DNA of 64,000 nucleotides, taken from contig CBDDDJ010000004.1 of the NCBI GenBank assembly GCA_965226475.1, forward strand, positions 1,550,001-1,614,000. The letters are read 5' to 3'. The notes under the pieces are model-generated. The model saw only the letters and a program-made list of their open reading frames with translations. It was not told where the DNA came from and did not search any database. This document shows positions 52,648-61,472 of this stretch, piece after piece. This DNA comes from JASLMY01 sp965226475. GTDB lineage: Bacteria; Pseudomonadota; Alphaproteobacteria; GCA-2731375. The stretch's first letter is position 1. Each line of letters begins with the position of its first letter. Made by a program: the position numbers and the translations under genes.

Positions 52648-54237
52648 ATGCCGCCCATGTCGATCGAGGCGGTTTTGAGGCAGGCGGCGGCCCATAAGGC
52701 CGCCGGCGAGTTGGACGCGGCGGAGCGATTGCTGCGCGGCGCGGTCGCGGACGCGCCCGATTATCACCGCGCCCGTCTCGACCTCACCTTGCTGTTGATC
52801 GAAAGCGGGCGCGGCCTGCCGGAGGAACTGGAAGGCTCGTTGGAAATCCTGTGCCGGCTCTTTCCCGACGTGCCGCGCCTGCACGGCCTGCTCGGCAACG
52901 TGCGCGTGGGGCTGATGAAGTTCGAGGCCGCGGCCAGGGCCTTCGAGGTCGAGCTGGTGCTCTCGCCCGCCGACAGCCAGAACCGGCTCGCCCTCGGCCG
53001 GGCGCTCGGTCAATCCTATGAACGCTTCGAAGAGGCCGACGGCGCTTTCGATCGGGCTTTCGAGACCGCCATCGACAAGACCGAGGTGCTGAGCGAGGTG
53101 GTGCTCTTCCACCTGCGGCAGAGGCGTTTCGCCCGCGCCGTCGATTTCGCCGCGCGGGGGGACGGACTGGACCTGCCGGCGCCGACCCGGGTGCTGGTCG
53201 AATTGATGCGGGGTCAGGCGCTGACGGCGCTCGGCGAACCGGAGACGGCGCGGGCGGCGTTCGACGAGGCGCTCGAAGCCGCGGACCTGTTGATCGATCA
53301 CGGCGACACCTCGGCGAAGCTCATCGGCATCGCGCTGAAGGCCCGCGCGCTCCACGCCGCCGGTCGGCGCGAAGAAGCGGGTCGGCTCTATCAGGCCATG
53401 ACCGAGTTTTTCGAGACAGAGGCCCATGTATACGATCCCGCCGTCTACCTGCCCGATACGCCAGGCCGCCTCGCTGCCTTCCGCGAACGCGTCGGCGGGC
53501 GCGATATCGCCGTTTTGTTGCAAGGCCCCTCGCTCCGCGCGCTGGAGGCGGCCCGCGACCGGCTGGCCGGCCTCGATGTCTGCTTCGCCACCGTCAACAA
53601 GTTCGAGCCGGTCGAGGCCCGGCTGCTGGCGCCGATCGGCCGGCGGCTCGATCTCCTCTTCACCGGCAACCCGGTCGAACTCTCCGGGCGGTGGCCGGCC
53701 TACGAAACCTTCCTCTCGCGCGAGCCGGGCGGATTGCTGATCACCGCGGACTATGCCGTCTCCGGTTTGCCGCGCCATCTCTGCCCACCCGTCGAATTCA
53801 TCCGCCGGTTCGACTCCCGGCTGCTCTACTTCCACTCCACGCGACCGTTGCCGGCGCTTCCCCTCGATCCGCTGCACGTCATGCCGGGGAACTCCCTCTC
53901 CGTGCTGTTGCCGCTGCTGGTGCTGGACCGGCCGGCGCGGATCTTCCTCTTCGGCGCCGACGGCGGCGCGCCCGAGGGGGGTGGGGAGGTCTATTTCGCC
54001 GCCACCGGCGGCATCGCCGAGGCTTCGGCGCGAAATGTCCGGGAGGCCCATCGCCGCCTCGCCAACGAGGCCTGGGAATGCGACCAGAGCGTGGAACTTT
54101 CCATGGTGGCGATCGCGGCGTTGCATGGGCTGCCGGTGCCGGAGGTCTTCAACTGCTGCCCGGCGAGCAACCACCGGGCCTTCCCCCGCATCGGCGTCGC
54201 CGACGGCCTCGAACTGCTGGGGGCGAACGGGCGATGA
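52648..54237 (+). CDS. TPR protein with MptE-like (DUF115) domain
   Basis: This 529-aa protein has N-terminal tetratricopeptide-like helices (about 5-270). A C-terminal MptE-like/DUF115 domain (about 290-490) contains RDIAVLLQGPSLRALEA, CFATVNKFEPV, FIRRFDSRLLYFHSTRP, GNSLSVLLPLLVL and IFLFGADGGAP. DUF115 domains occur in motility-associated factors that glycosylate flagellin. A role in attaching nonulosonic acid to flagellin is therefore likely (inference). It overlaps the LegB-like gene as ATGA. The ATG three codons in is an alternative start. Confidence 0.78.
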   Translation: MPPMSIEAVLRQAAAHKAAGELDAAERLLRGAVADAPDYHRARLDLTLLLIESGRGLPEELEGSLEILCRLFPDVPRLHGLLGNVRVGLMKFEAAARAFEVELVLSPADSQNRLALGRALGQSYERFEEADGAFDRAFETAIDKTEVLSEVVLFHLRQRRFARAVDFAARGDGLDLPAPTRVLVELMRGQALTALGEPETARAAFDEALEAADLLIDHGDTSAKLIGIALKARALHAAGRREEAGRLYQAMTEFFETEAHVYDPAVYLPDTPGRLAAFRERVGGRDIAVLLQGPSLRALEAARDRLAGLDVCFATVNKFEPVEARLLAPIGRRLDLLFTGNPVELSGRWPAYETFLSREPGGLLITADYAVSGLPRHLCPPVEFIRRFDSRLLYFHSTRPLPALPLDPLHVMPGNSLSVLLPLLVLDRPARIFLFGADGGAPEGGGEVYFAATGGIAEASARNVREAHRRLANEAWECDQSVELSMVAIAALHGLPVPEVFNCCPASNHRAFPRIGVADGLELLGANGR

Positions 54238-55229
54238 AATGCCTCGTCACCGGCGCCGACGGCTTCATCGGCTCGCACCTGGCCGAACATCTGGTCCGCG
54301 CCGGGCACGACGTTCGCGCCATGGTGCAGTACGACGCGCGGAATTCGGAAGGCTGGCTCGAGGCGCTCGCGCCGGACGTCCGGGGCGCCATGGAGGTTCT
54401 CGCCGGCGACGTGCGCGACGCCGATTGCGTGGATGCGGCGGTCGCCGGCCGCGACACCGTCCTGCACTTGGCCGCCCTCATCGGCATCCCCTACTCCTAC
54501 CAGGCGCCCGCCTCCTATATCGACGTCAACGTCACCGGCACCCTCAACATGGTGAACGCCGCCCGCCGCCACGGCGTCCGGCGTTTTGTCCAGACCTCGA
54601 CCAGCGAGGTCTACGGCACCGCCCGCTTCGTGCCGATCACCGAAGAGCATCCCCTGGGCGCGCAGTCCCCCTATGCCGCCAGCAAGATCGGCGCCGACCA
54701 GATGGCGCTCTCCTTCCATGCCGCCTTCGACCTGCCGGTGGTGGTGGCCCGGCCCTTCAACACCTACGGACCCCGCCAGTCGGCCCGGGCGGTAATCCCG
54801 ACGGTGATCGCCCAGATCTCCGCCGGCGAGAGGCGGCTTCGCCTGGGGGCGCTGTCGCCGACGCGGGACTTTTCCTTCGTCGCCGACACGGTCGCCGGCC
54901 TGGCGACGCTGGCGGCCTCCGATGCCGGCCTGGGCGAAGTCGTCAACCTGAGGAGCAACTTCGAAATCTCGATTGGCGATACCGTGGCGCTGATCGCCGA
55001 CGTCATGGGCGCGGAGGTGGAGACCGAAACCGACGAATTCCGCGTCCGGCCGGAGTCGAGCGAGGTGGAGCGGCTTTGGGCCGACAACGCCAAGGCGGCC
55101 CGCATCTTCGGCTGGCGGCCCGAATTCGCCGGCAGGCGGGGCTTCCGTCGAGGCCTGGCGTCGACGGCCGCGTGGTTTACCGATCCCGTCAACCTCGCCC
55201 GATACAAGCCCGCCGCCTATAACGTGTGA
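54234..55229 (+). CDS. legB: NAD-dependent sugar-nucleotide 4,6-dehydratase (LegB-like)
   Basis: This 331-aa extended SDR has GADGFIG (7-13), the catalytic TSTSEVYGTA and YAASKIGADQ, and ARPFNTYGPRQSARAVIPTV. These are typical of LegB and other dehydratases acting on GDP- or UDP-GlcNAc. With the CBS-nucleotidyltransferase, hydrolysing epimerase and synthase downstream it fits the legionaminic-acid route via GDP-sugars. It is translationally coupled to the upstream TPR gene. Confidence 0.85.
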   Translation: MKCLVTGADGFIGSHLAEHLVRAGHDVRAMVQYDARNSEGWLEALAPDVRGAMEVLAGDVRDADCVDAAVAGRDTVLHLAALIGIPYSYQAPASYIDVNVTGTLNMVNAARRHGVRRFVQTSTSEVYGTARFVPITEEHPLGAQSPYAASKIGADQMALSFHAAFDLPVVVARPFNTYGPRQSARAVIPTVIAQISAGERRLRLGALSPTRDFSFVADTVAGLATLAASDAGLGEVVNLRSNFEISIGDTVALIADVMGAEVETETDEFRVRPESSEVERLWADNAKAARIFGWRPEFAGRRGFRRGLASTAAWFTDPVNLARYKPAAYNV

Positions 55230-55235
55230 CGCGGC

Positions 55236-55250
55236 TTAAGCCCCTGTTTA
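55236..55250 (+). promoter_or_regulatory. CtrA-like box (TTAA-N7-TTTA), site 4
   Basis: TTAA-GCCCCTG-TTTACC has one mismatch to the consensus. It begins 7 bases after the legB stop and lies 24 bases upstream of the nucleotidyltransferase start. Confidence 0.5.
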
Positions 55251-55274
55251 CCATCGCTCTCTAAGCTCGTGGCC

Positions 55275-56387
55275 ATGTCCTTGATCGACTCACTCCTGCT
55301 GTCGGACACGGCGACGATTCGCGACGCGATCGCCGTGATCGACGCGGGCGACCGGCGCACGGCGCTGATCGTCGACGCCCACTTCAAGCTCGTCGGCATC
55401 ATCCGCGACGCCGACGTGCGCCGGGGCCTGCTGGACGGCCTGGGCCTCGAGGCGCCGGCGGCCGAGGTGATGAACGTGACGCCGCTGGTCGGCTACCCGA
55501 GCATGAGCCGGCGGAACCTCGTCGACCACATGCGGGCCACGCGGCGCGACATGCTGCCGATCGTCGACGAAGTCGGTCGGTTGCGCGCAGTCGAATTCCT
55601 GGTCGACAGCATGGCCGTCGAGGCCCGACCCAACGAGGTCGTGCTGATGGCGGGCGGTTTCGGCCGGCGCTTGGGCGCGCTGACGCGGGATTGCCCGAAG
55701 CCGCTGCTCAATGTCGGCTCCCGCCCGGTCCTGGAAACCATCATCGAGTCCTTCGCCGAACAGGGCTTTCGCCGTTTCTGGATCGCGGTCAACTACCTGG
55801 CCGAGCGGATAGAGCGGCATTTCGGCGACGGTCGCCATTGGGGCGTCGAGATCGACTATCTGCGCGAGGCCGAACCGCTGGGCACGGCGGGGGCGCTGTC
55901 GCTGCTGCCCCAAATACCCGAACATCCGGTGATCGTGATGAACGGAGATATCCTGACCAAGGTGAGGTTCGACGAACTGGTGGCCTTCCATGGCGAGGCG
56001 CGCGCGCGCGCCACCATGTGCATCCGCAGCCACGAGGTGACGATCCCCTATGGCGTGGTGCAATCCGAGGATGGATACCTGACGGGCATCGCCGAGAAGC
56101 CCAGTCAGAGCTGCTTCATCAACGCTGGCATCTACGTTCTGGCGCCCGAGCTGATCGCCGGCCTCGCGCCGGGCGAGGCCCGCGACATGCCGGAAATCGT
56201 CGAGCGCGCGATGGGGCGGGAGAAGGCCGTCGCCCTCTTCCCGATCCGAGAATACTGGATGGACATCGGTCACCTGGAGGATTTCAAGAAGGCCAACCAG
56301 GACTTCCCCGAACTCTTCCCGGTGCCCGAGCCCGGCGTCGCGCCGGAGGACGAGCCGCGATGTCCGCGCGTCGAATTGGCGTCGTAA
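55275..56387 (+). CDS. ptmE: CBS-domain sugar-phosphate nucleotidyltransferase (PtmE-like)
   Basis: This 370-aa protein has two CBS motifs (about 1-115, TALIVDAHFKLVGIIRDADV) and a nucleotidyltransferase domain (about 123-350) with VLMAGGFGRRLGALTRDCPK and LLNVGSRPVLETII. PtmE in Campylobacter is a glucosamine-1-phosphate guanylyltransferase with the same architecture and starts the legionaminic-acid pathway. The chosen ATG is preferred over a GTG two codons upstream. Its end overlaps the LegG-like gene by 28 bases. Confidence 0.85.
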   Translation: MSLIDSLLLSDTATIRDAIAVIDAGDRRTALIVDAHFKLVGIIRDADVRRGLLDGLGLEAPAAEVMNVTPLVGYPSMSRRNLVDHMRATRRDMLPIVDEVGRLRAVEFLVDSMAVEARPNEVVLMAGGFGRRLGALTRDCPKPLLNVGSRPVLETIIESFAEQGFRRFWIAVNYLAERIERHFGDGRHWGVEIDYLREAEPLGTAGALSLLPQIPEHPVIVMNGDILTKVRFDELVAFHGEARARATMCIRSHEVTIPYGVVQSEDGYLTGIAEKPSQSCFINAGIYVLAPELIAGLAPGEARDMPEIVERAMGREKAVALFPIREYWMDIGHLEDFKKANQDFPELFPVPEPGVAPEDEPRCPRVELAS

Positions 56388-57523
56388 CCGGGGGCCGGGC
56401 CGATTACGGCCTGCTGCTGCCGGTACTGCGCGCGATCGAGAGCGCGCCGGCGCTCGAGCTCCGGCTGATCGTCACCGGGGGCCATTTGTCGCCGTCCCAC
56501 GGCGGGACGCGGGGCGCCATCCTGGCCGACGGCTTCGAAAGCGCCGCCGAGGTGGCTTGCCTCGCGGCAGGGGACGATCCCCTCTCGCTCTGCCGTGCCG
56601 TCGGCGAAGGCGTCGCCGGCTTCGCTCAGGCCTTCCAGCGGCTGGCCCCCGATATCGTCCTGCTGCTGGGCGACCGCTACGAGATCCTGGCGGCGGCCGA
56701 GGCGGCGATGCTGTATGGCCTCGCCATCGGCCACATCTGCGGCGGCGACGTCACCGAGGGTGCCTTCGACGATTCGATCCGCCACGCGATCTCCAAGATG
56801 GCCCATCTGCATTTTGTCTCGAACGAGATGGCCGCCCGCCGGCTCCGCCAGTTGGGCGAGGACCCGGCGCGGATCCGCGTGACCGGCAATCCGGGCCTGG
56901 ACCTGATCCGGCGGACGGAACCCCTGGACCGCGCCGCGCTCGAGGCGCGGATCGCCATGACGCTGAAATCCCGGAACCTGCTGGTCACCTACCACCCCGA
57001 GACGCGGGCCGAAGGCGCGACCCTGGACGACCTCGAACAGCTGCTGGCGGCGCTCGACGGCCTGGGCGACGGCGTCGGCCTGATCCTGACGCAGCCGAAT
57101 GCCGATCCAGGCCATGCGGCCTTCCGCCGACGCCTGGAGGAATTCGCCCAGCGCCCGAACGCGGCGCTGCACGCCGCCCTCGGCCAACAGGGCTATATCG
57201 GCGCCATGCATCACGTCGACGCCATGGTCGGCAACTCCTCGAGCGGCCTGATGGAAATGCCGTCTTTCGCGAAACCCACGATAAACGTCGGCGGGCGGCA
57301 GGACGGACGGCCGCGCGCGACCTCGGTGATCGACGTGGCGCCCCGGGCCGAGGCTATTGGCGACGCGATCCAGCGCGCCTTCGCCATGGACTGTCGCGGC
57401 GCCGTCAATCCCTTTGGCGACGGGATGGCCGCCGCGCGGATCGTCCGGGCGCTCCAGGATATCGAGAACCCGCGCGCCCTGCTGCGCAAGACATTCCACG
57501 ATCTCAGGGAGCATGCCGCATGA
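56360..57523 (+). CDS. legG: Hydrolysing nucleotide-sugar 2-epimerase (NeuC/LegG-like)
   Basis: This 387-aa protein has VVTGGRADYGLLLPVLRAI at the start, LLLGDRYEILAAA, HICGGDVTEGAFDDSIRHAI, and the C-terminal NSSSGLMEMPSFAKPTINVG. These match NeuC-type enzymes that release UDP or GDP while epimerising to a mannosamine-type sugar. It overlaps both neighbours, which supports tight coupling in the pathway operon. Confidence 0.9.
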   Translation: MSARRIGVVTGGRADYGLLLPVLRAIESAPALELRLIVTGGHLSPSHGGTRGAILADGFESAAEVACLAAGDDPLSLCRAVGEGVAGFAQAFQRLAPDIVLLLGDRYEILAAAEAAMLYGLAIGHICGGDVTEGAFDDSIRHAISKMAHLHFVSNEMAARRLRQLGEDPARIRVTGNPGLDLIRRTEPLDRAALEARIAMTLKSRNLLVTYHPETRAEGATLDDLEQLLAALDGLGDGVGLILTQPNADPGHAAFRRRLEEFAQRPNAALHAALGQQGYIGAMHHVDAMVGNSSSGLMEMPSFAKPTINVGGRQDGRPRATSVIDVAPRAEAIGDAIQRAFAMDCRGAVNPFGDGMAAARIVRALQDIENPRALLRKTFHDLREHAA

Positions 57524-58611
57524 CATCCCCCCACGTCACCGTCATCGCCGAGGCCGGCGTGAACCACAACGGTTCGCCCGAGATGGCGCTTGAACTGGTC
57601 GAGGCGGCGGCGGCGGCCGGCGCCGGCGTGGTCAAGTTCCAGACCTTTCGCGCCGACAAGATGATCGCGGCCAGCGCGCCCAAGGCTCGCTACCAGCAAG
57701 AAACCACGGGCACGAGGGAGAGCCAGCTGGAAATGGTCCGCCGCCTGGAGCTGGCGCCGGAGCTGCACGAGATCTTGATCGAGCGGTGCGGCGAGCGCGG
57801 TATCGAATTCCTCTCGACTCCCTTCGATTCAGAGAGTCTCGCGCTACTCGAACGCCTCGGCCTCCGCCGCCTGAAGGTGCCGTCGGGCGAAATCACCAAC
57901 GGCCCGCTGCTGCTGCTGGCGCGGACGGGCCTGCCGCTGATCGTTTCCACCGGCATGGCGAATTTGGCGGAGGTGGGGGACGCGCTCGACCTCCTGGCCT
58001 TCGCCATGGTGCGCGCGGGCCAGCCCACCCCCTCATCGAGGGAGCTTTCGGGTTTCGCGCGCCGCGCCGACGGGCGCGCCGTCCTGGCGGACCGGGTGAC
58101 CCTGCTCCACTGCACGACCGAGTATCCGGCGCCCATGACCTCGGTGAACCTGCGGGCCATGGACAGCCTGGCCCGGACTTTCGGCCTGCCGGTCGGCTAT
58201 TCCGACCACACAAATGGCATCACCGTGCCGATCGCCGCGGCCGCCCGTGGCGCCGTGGTGATCGAGAAGCATTTCACCCTCGACCGCGGCCTGCCGGGGC
58301 CGGACCATCGCGCCTCGCTCGAGCCGGGCGAACTCGGCGCCATGGTCGCCGCCATCCGCGAGGTCCAGGAGGCCCTCGGCCACGGGGTGAAGGCCTCCCA
58401 GGCCTGCGAGCGGGCCAACGCCGACGTCGCCCGCAAGAGCTTGATCGCGGCCCGCGATATCCGCTCTGGCGAATGTTTCACGGCCGAAAATCTCGCCGCC
58501 ATGCGGCCTGGCACCGGCGTCTCGCCGATGGCCTACTGGTCCTACGTCGGCCGCTCCGCGGGCCGCGCCTATTCCACCGGCGAGCTGATCGAAGCCGGAG
58601 TCCACCCATGA
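57520..58611 (+). CDS. legI: Nonulosonic-acid synthase (NeuB/LegI-like)
   Basis: This 363-aa protein condenses phosphoenolpyruvate with a mannosamine-type sugar. It has VIAEAGVNHNGSPEMA (residues 8-23), VKFQTFRADKM, STPFDSESLALLERLG, VPSGEITNGPLL, LLHCTTEYPAPMTSVNL and GYSDHTNGITVPIAAAA. A C-terminal SAF antifreeze-like domain (KSLIAARDIRSGECFTAENL) follows. It overlaps LegG as ATGA and the formyltransferase by 4 bases. Confidence 0.92.
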   Translation: MTSPHVTVIAEAGVNHNGSPEMALELVEAAAAAGAGVVKFQTFRADKMIAASAPKARYQQETTGTRESQLEMVRRLELAPELHEILIERCGERGIEFLSTPFDSESLALLERLGLRRLKVPSGEITNGPLLLLARTGLPLIVSTGMANLAEVGDALDLLAFAMVRAGQPTPSSRELSGFARRADGRAVLADRVTLLHCTTEYPAPMTSVNLRAMDSLARTFGLPVGYSDHTNGITVPIAAAARGAVVIEKHFTLDRGLPGPDHRASLEPGELGAMVAAIREVQEALGHGVKASQACERANADVARKSLIAARDIRSGECFTAENLAAMRPGTGVSPMAYWSYVGRSAGRAYSTGELIEAGVHP

Positions 58612-59279
58612 CCGTTCTGCTCTTCACCAAGACCGATTCCTGGTCGCGCCGGGCGCGGGAGGCGGCGCGCGCCGCCTTCGGCGACCGCCTCCAGGTCTTC
58701 GAGGGAAGCCGCCACAACTCCCCGCCGGTGGTTTCCCCGCCGGCCGGCTCGACGATCCTGCTCTCCTTCCTCTCGCCTTGGATTTTGCCGCCCGCCCTGC
58801 TGGATGCCGCCCGCCTGGCGCTCAACTTCCATCCCGGAAACGCGAACTATCCCGGGATCGGCGCCTATAACTTCGCCCTCTATGAAGGCGCCGACGAGTA
58901 TGGCGCCGTCTGCCACCACATGGCCGCCCGGGTCGACACCGGCGCCATCGTCATCGAGCGGAACTTCGCCGTCGACCCGGAGGAACGGGTGGAGACCCTG
59001 AAGCTCAAGACCATGGGCGTCATGTTGGAGATGTTCGAGGAGATCGTCGGCCAGCTCGCCCGGGGCCTGGAGCCCTCCGAGGCCCCCATCGCCTGGCGCC
59101 GGCGCCCCTTCACCCGGCGCGAGCTGGAGACGCTCTGCCAACTGACGCCGGCGATGGACGAGGAGGAAATGCGCCGGCGCATCCGCGCCGTCGCCTATCC
59201 GGGCTTCCCCGGGGCCCGGATCGAGATCGCCGGCACCACCTTCCACGCCGAGGCGCCCCCTGGCCCGGCTCTCGCCTGA
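58608..59279 (+). CDS. Formyltransferase (methionyl-tRNA-formyltransferase-like fold)
   Basis: This 223-aa protein has the catalytic set Asn73 and His75 in LNFHPGNANYPG and Asp110 in VDTGAIV, as in enzymes that move formyl from 10-formyl-tetrahydrofolate. Sugar N-formyltransferases use this fold, and the location right after LegI suggests N-formylation of the nonulosonic acid or its precursor (inference). Its start overlaps the LegI stop. Confidence 0.8.
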   Translation: MTVLLFTKTDSWSRRAREAARAAFGDRLQVFEGSRHNSPPVVSPPAGSTILLSFLSPWILPPALLDAARLALNFHPGNANYPGIGAYNFALYEGADEYGAVCHHMAARVDTGAIVIERNFAVDPEERVETLKLKTMGVMLEMFEEIVGQLARGLEPSEAPIAWRRRPFTRRELETLCQLTPAMDEEEMRRRIRAVAYPGFPGARIEIAGTTFHAEAPPGPALA

Positions 59280-59337
59280 TTCCGGGGTGTTGGCCGACCG
59301 ACAAACGCCAAGCGGCCGCCAATTCCGGCGATCGGTA

Positions 59338-59352
59338 TTAATGCGATCTTAA
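59338..59352 (+). promoter_or_regulatory. CtrA-like box (TTAA-N7-TTAA), site 5
   Basis: TTAA-TGCGATC-TTAAG matches the consensus and shares its spacer with site 1. It lies 77 bases upstream of the radical SAM start. Confidence 0.7.
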
Positions 59353-59429
59353 GTCCGCTGGGCGATCTTGGCGCTCGGGTTCAGGCTGCCGGAAGCCTCG
59401 GGCCCAAGCCGCTGGAGGAATGAAACCCC

Positions 59430-60536
59430 ATGAACGTGATCCGCCAAAACCTCGCGGTCCGCCCGGCGACGCGAAGCGCGCCGGTCTGGCGGCCGACGGA
59501 AGATTCTCCCTGGCGCTTCGACGCCAACGCGACCTTCAACGAGAAGGTCTTCGGCGAGGCCTGGAAGGACCACCGGGGCGAGGCCTATCACCAGTACCGG
59601 CGTGACTGGCACGAGGTGCCGGCGACGAAGACGGAACTCGACTTCCCCCTCCACCTCGACATCGAGACCACGACGCGCTGCAATCTGCTTTGTCCCATGT
59701 GCCCGCGCACGCTGCTGGTGGAAAAGGGGGCATTCAACGATTTCGGCTTTATGACGCGGGCGGAATTCGCCTCCATCATCGACCAGGGCATGGCCCATGG
59801 CCTGCGGTCGATCAAGCTGAACTATCTGGGCGAGCCGCTGCTTCACAAGGACGTCCCCTGGCAGATCGCCTATGCCAAGGATCGGGGCGTCGTCGACGTG
59901 TTGATGAATTCGAACGGCACGGCACTCACGGAGAAGCTCGGCCGCCAGCTTCTGGAGGCCGGGATCGACGGGCTCTTCGTCTCCTTCGATGCCGCCAATC
60001 CGGACGACTACGCCCGCCAGCGGGTCGGCGCCAACCTCGGCCGGGTGATCGACAATCTTTACGGTTTTATCAAATTGCGCGACGAGCTCCGCCCGGGCTG
60101 CCAAGTCCGGGTTTCCATGGTGATGTACGACGAGCCCAAATGGCAGGACCAGTTCAAGGCCCTGCAGGTGATGTGGCGGGACCTGGTGGATGCCGTCGGC
60201 TACAGCTACTACGTCGAACGCGACGACGAGGTGGCGGTCGAGTACCCGCCGGTCGAGGGCTTTCATTGCGCCCAACCCTTTCACCGCATGTTCCTCAAGA
60301 ACAACGGCAACGTCACGATCTGCTGCTTCGACGACAAGGACGAGTTGGTGCTCGGCAACTGGCGCGAGGAGAGGCTTCACGATATCTGGAATGGCGAGGC
60401 CTACAAGGCGATCCGCCGCCGCCACGCCGAGGGCCGCTATCACGAGATGGCGCTCTGCCGGAAATGCTATTTTCCCGTCTCGCAAAAGCAGGCCGATATA
60501 CGCCAGGTCGAGGCGGGCGAGGCGGAGCCGTGCTGA
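59430..60536 (+). CDS. Radical SAM/SPASM domain protein
   Basis: This 368-aa protein has the cluster motif Cys84, Cys88 and Cys91 in TRCNLLCPMCP and a C-terminal SPASM-like region with further cysteines (FHCAQPF, TICCFDDKDE, CRKC). Such proteins in glycan loci modify sugars or peptides by radical chemistry; the substrate here is unknown. It precedes the broken second cytidylyltransferase, whose start overlaps its stop. Confidence 0.85.
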   Translation: MNVIRQNLAVRPATRSAPVWRPTEDSPWRFDANATFNEKVFGEAWKDHRGEAYHQYRRDWHEVPATKTELDFPLHLDIETTTRCNLLCPMCPRTLLVEKGAFNDFGFMTRAEFASIIDQGMAHGLRSIKLNYLGEPLLHKDVPWQIAYAKDRGVVDVLMNSNGTALTEKLGRQLLEAGIDGLFVSFDAANPDDYARQRVGANLGRVIDNLYGFIKLRDELRPGCQVRVSMVMYDEPKWQDQFKALQVMWRDLVDAVGYSYYVERDDEVAVEYPPVEGFHCAQPFHRMFLKNNGNVTICCFDDKDELVLGNWREERLHDIWNGEAYKAIRRRHAEGRYHEMALCRKCYFPVSQKQADIRQVEAGEAEPC

Positions 60537-61284
60537 CGCTCGGGGTCATTCCCGCCCGGATCGGCTCCAGCGAACTCAAACGTAAGAACCTCCGCCCCTT
60601 CCTCGGGCCGCCCCTTCCTCGGGCGGCCCCTGGTCCAACATGGCATCGAGGCCGCCTTGGATAGCGGCCTGGACCGCGTCGTGGTCTCGACCGATTCCGA
60701 GGAGATCGCGGCCGTCGCGCTGGCGGCCGGCGCCGAAGTACCGTTCCTTCGGCCGGCGGCGCTCGCCGGCAACGAGGCCATCGCCATGTCGGTGCTGCGC
60801 CACGCGATCGGCCATCTGGCCGACGAGGAGAACTGGCGGCCGGACGCGGTGGCCTACCTGCAGCCGACCTCGCCGCTGCGATCCGCGGCGCATATGATGC
60901 GGCGCTTGGGCTCCTGGACGAGACGACCGACTCGGTCGCGACCGTGATGCCGGTGGCCGAGCATCCCTATTACATGTACGCGCCCGCGCCGGGCGCGCGG
61001 ATGCTGGAGTACGTCTCCCTGGCGGAGAAGCCGGAACGCCGCCAGGACCTGCTCCCCTCTACCACATCAATCCGCTGGTCCTCCTCTCCTGGAGCCGCTA
61101 TTTGCTGGCGCCGGAGAATGCCCGCGCGCTGGTGATAAATCGCGCCGACTTCCGCGCCCTCGTCGTCTCGCGGGAAGAGGGCGTCGACGTCAACGCCGAA
61201 ATCGATTTCGAATTCGCCGAGCTCCTGGCGACAAGGCGTGGCACCGCCGGAGCCACCGCCGCGCGCGCCAGCGACGCGGCCTGA
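60530..61284 (+). pseudogene. Second CMP-nonulosonate cytidylyltransferase, broken by three indels
   Basis: The gene starts with GTG as LTLGVIPARIGSSELKRKNL and continues in three other reading frames. A 16-bp tandem duplication breaks it after RPFLG. A one-base loss near 60895 breaks SAAHIDAALGLLDE. Another near 61058 breaks RRQDLLPIYHINPLVLL. Correcting all three gives 741 bases, exactly the length of the intact paralogue 10 kb upstream, and the corrected protein aligns with it throughout. It is therefore a recent pseudogene or an error-rich stretch. Confidence 0.9.
60592..60623 (+). repeat. 16-bp perfect tandem duplication
   Basis: CCGCCCCTTCCTCGGG occurs twice head to tail (60592-60607 and 60608-60623). 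Removing one copy restores the frame NLRPFLGRPLVQHGIEAAL of the cytidylyltransferase. Confidence 0.95.
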
Positions 61285-61472
61285 GGATTCGACAGCCGGC
61301 CGTTCTGGAAGTCGCGGCGCCCAGGGACCCCCTACCGGCGGGTCCCTCGCGCGACCATGGACGTCGTGGAAGCCAATTGGGAGGGCGCGCGGCCGCTCCG
61401 CCGTGGCACCAGCCTCGCCGAGTCCGACCAGGAGCGGATCATCGCCGCGATGGCGGAGATCCCGGCCCAGGG

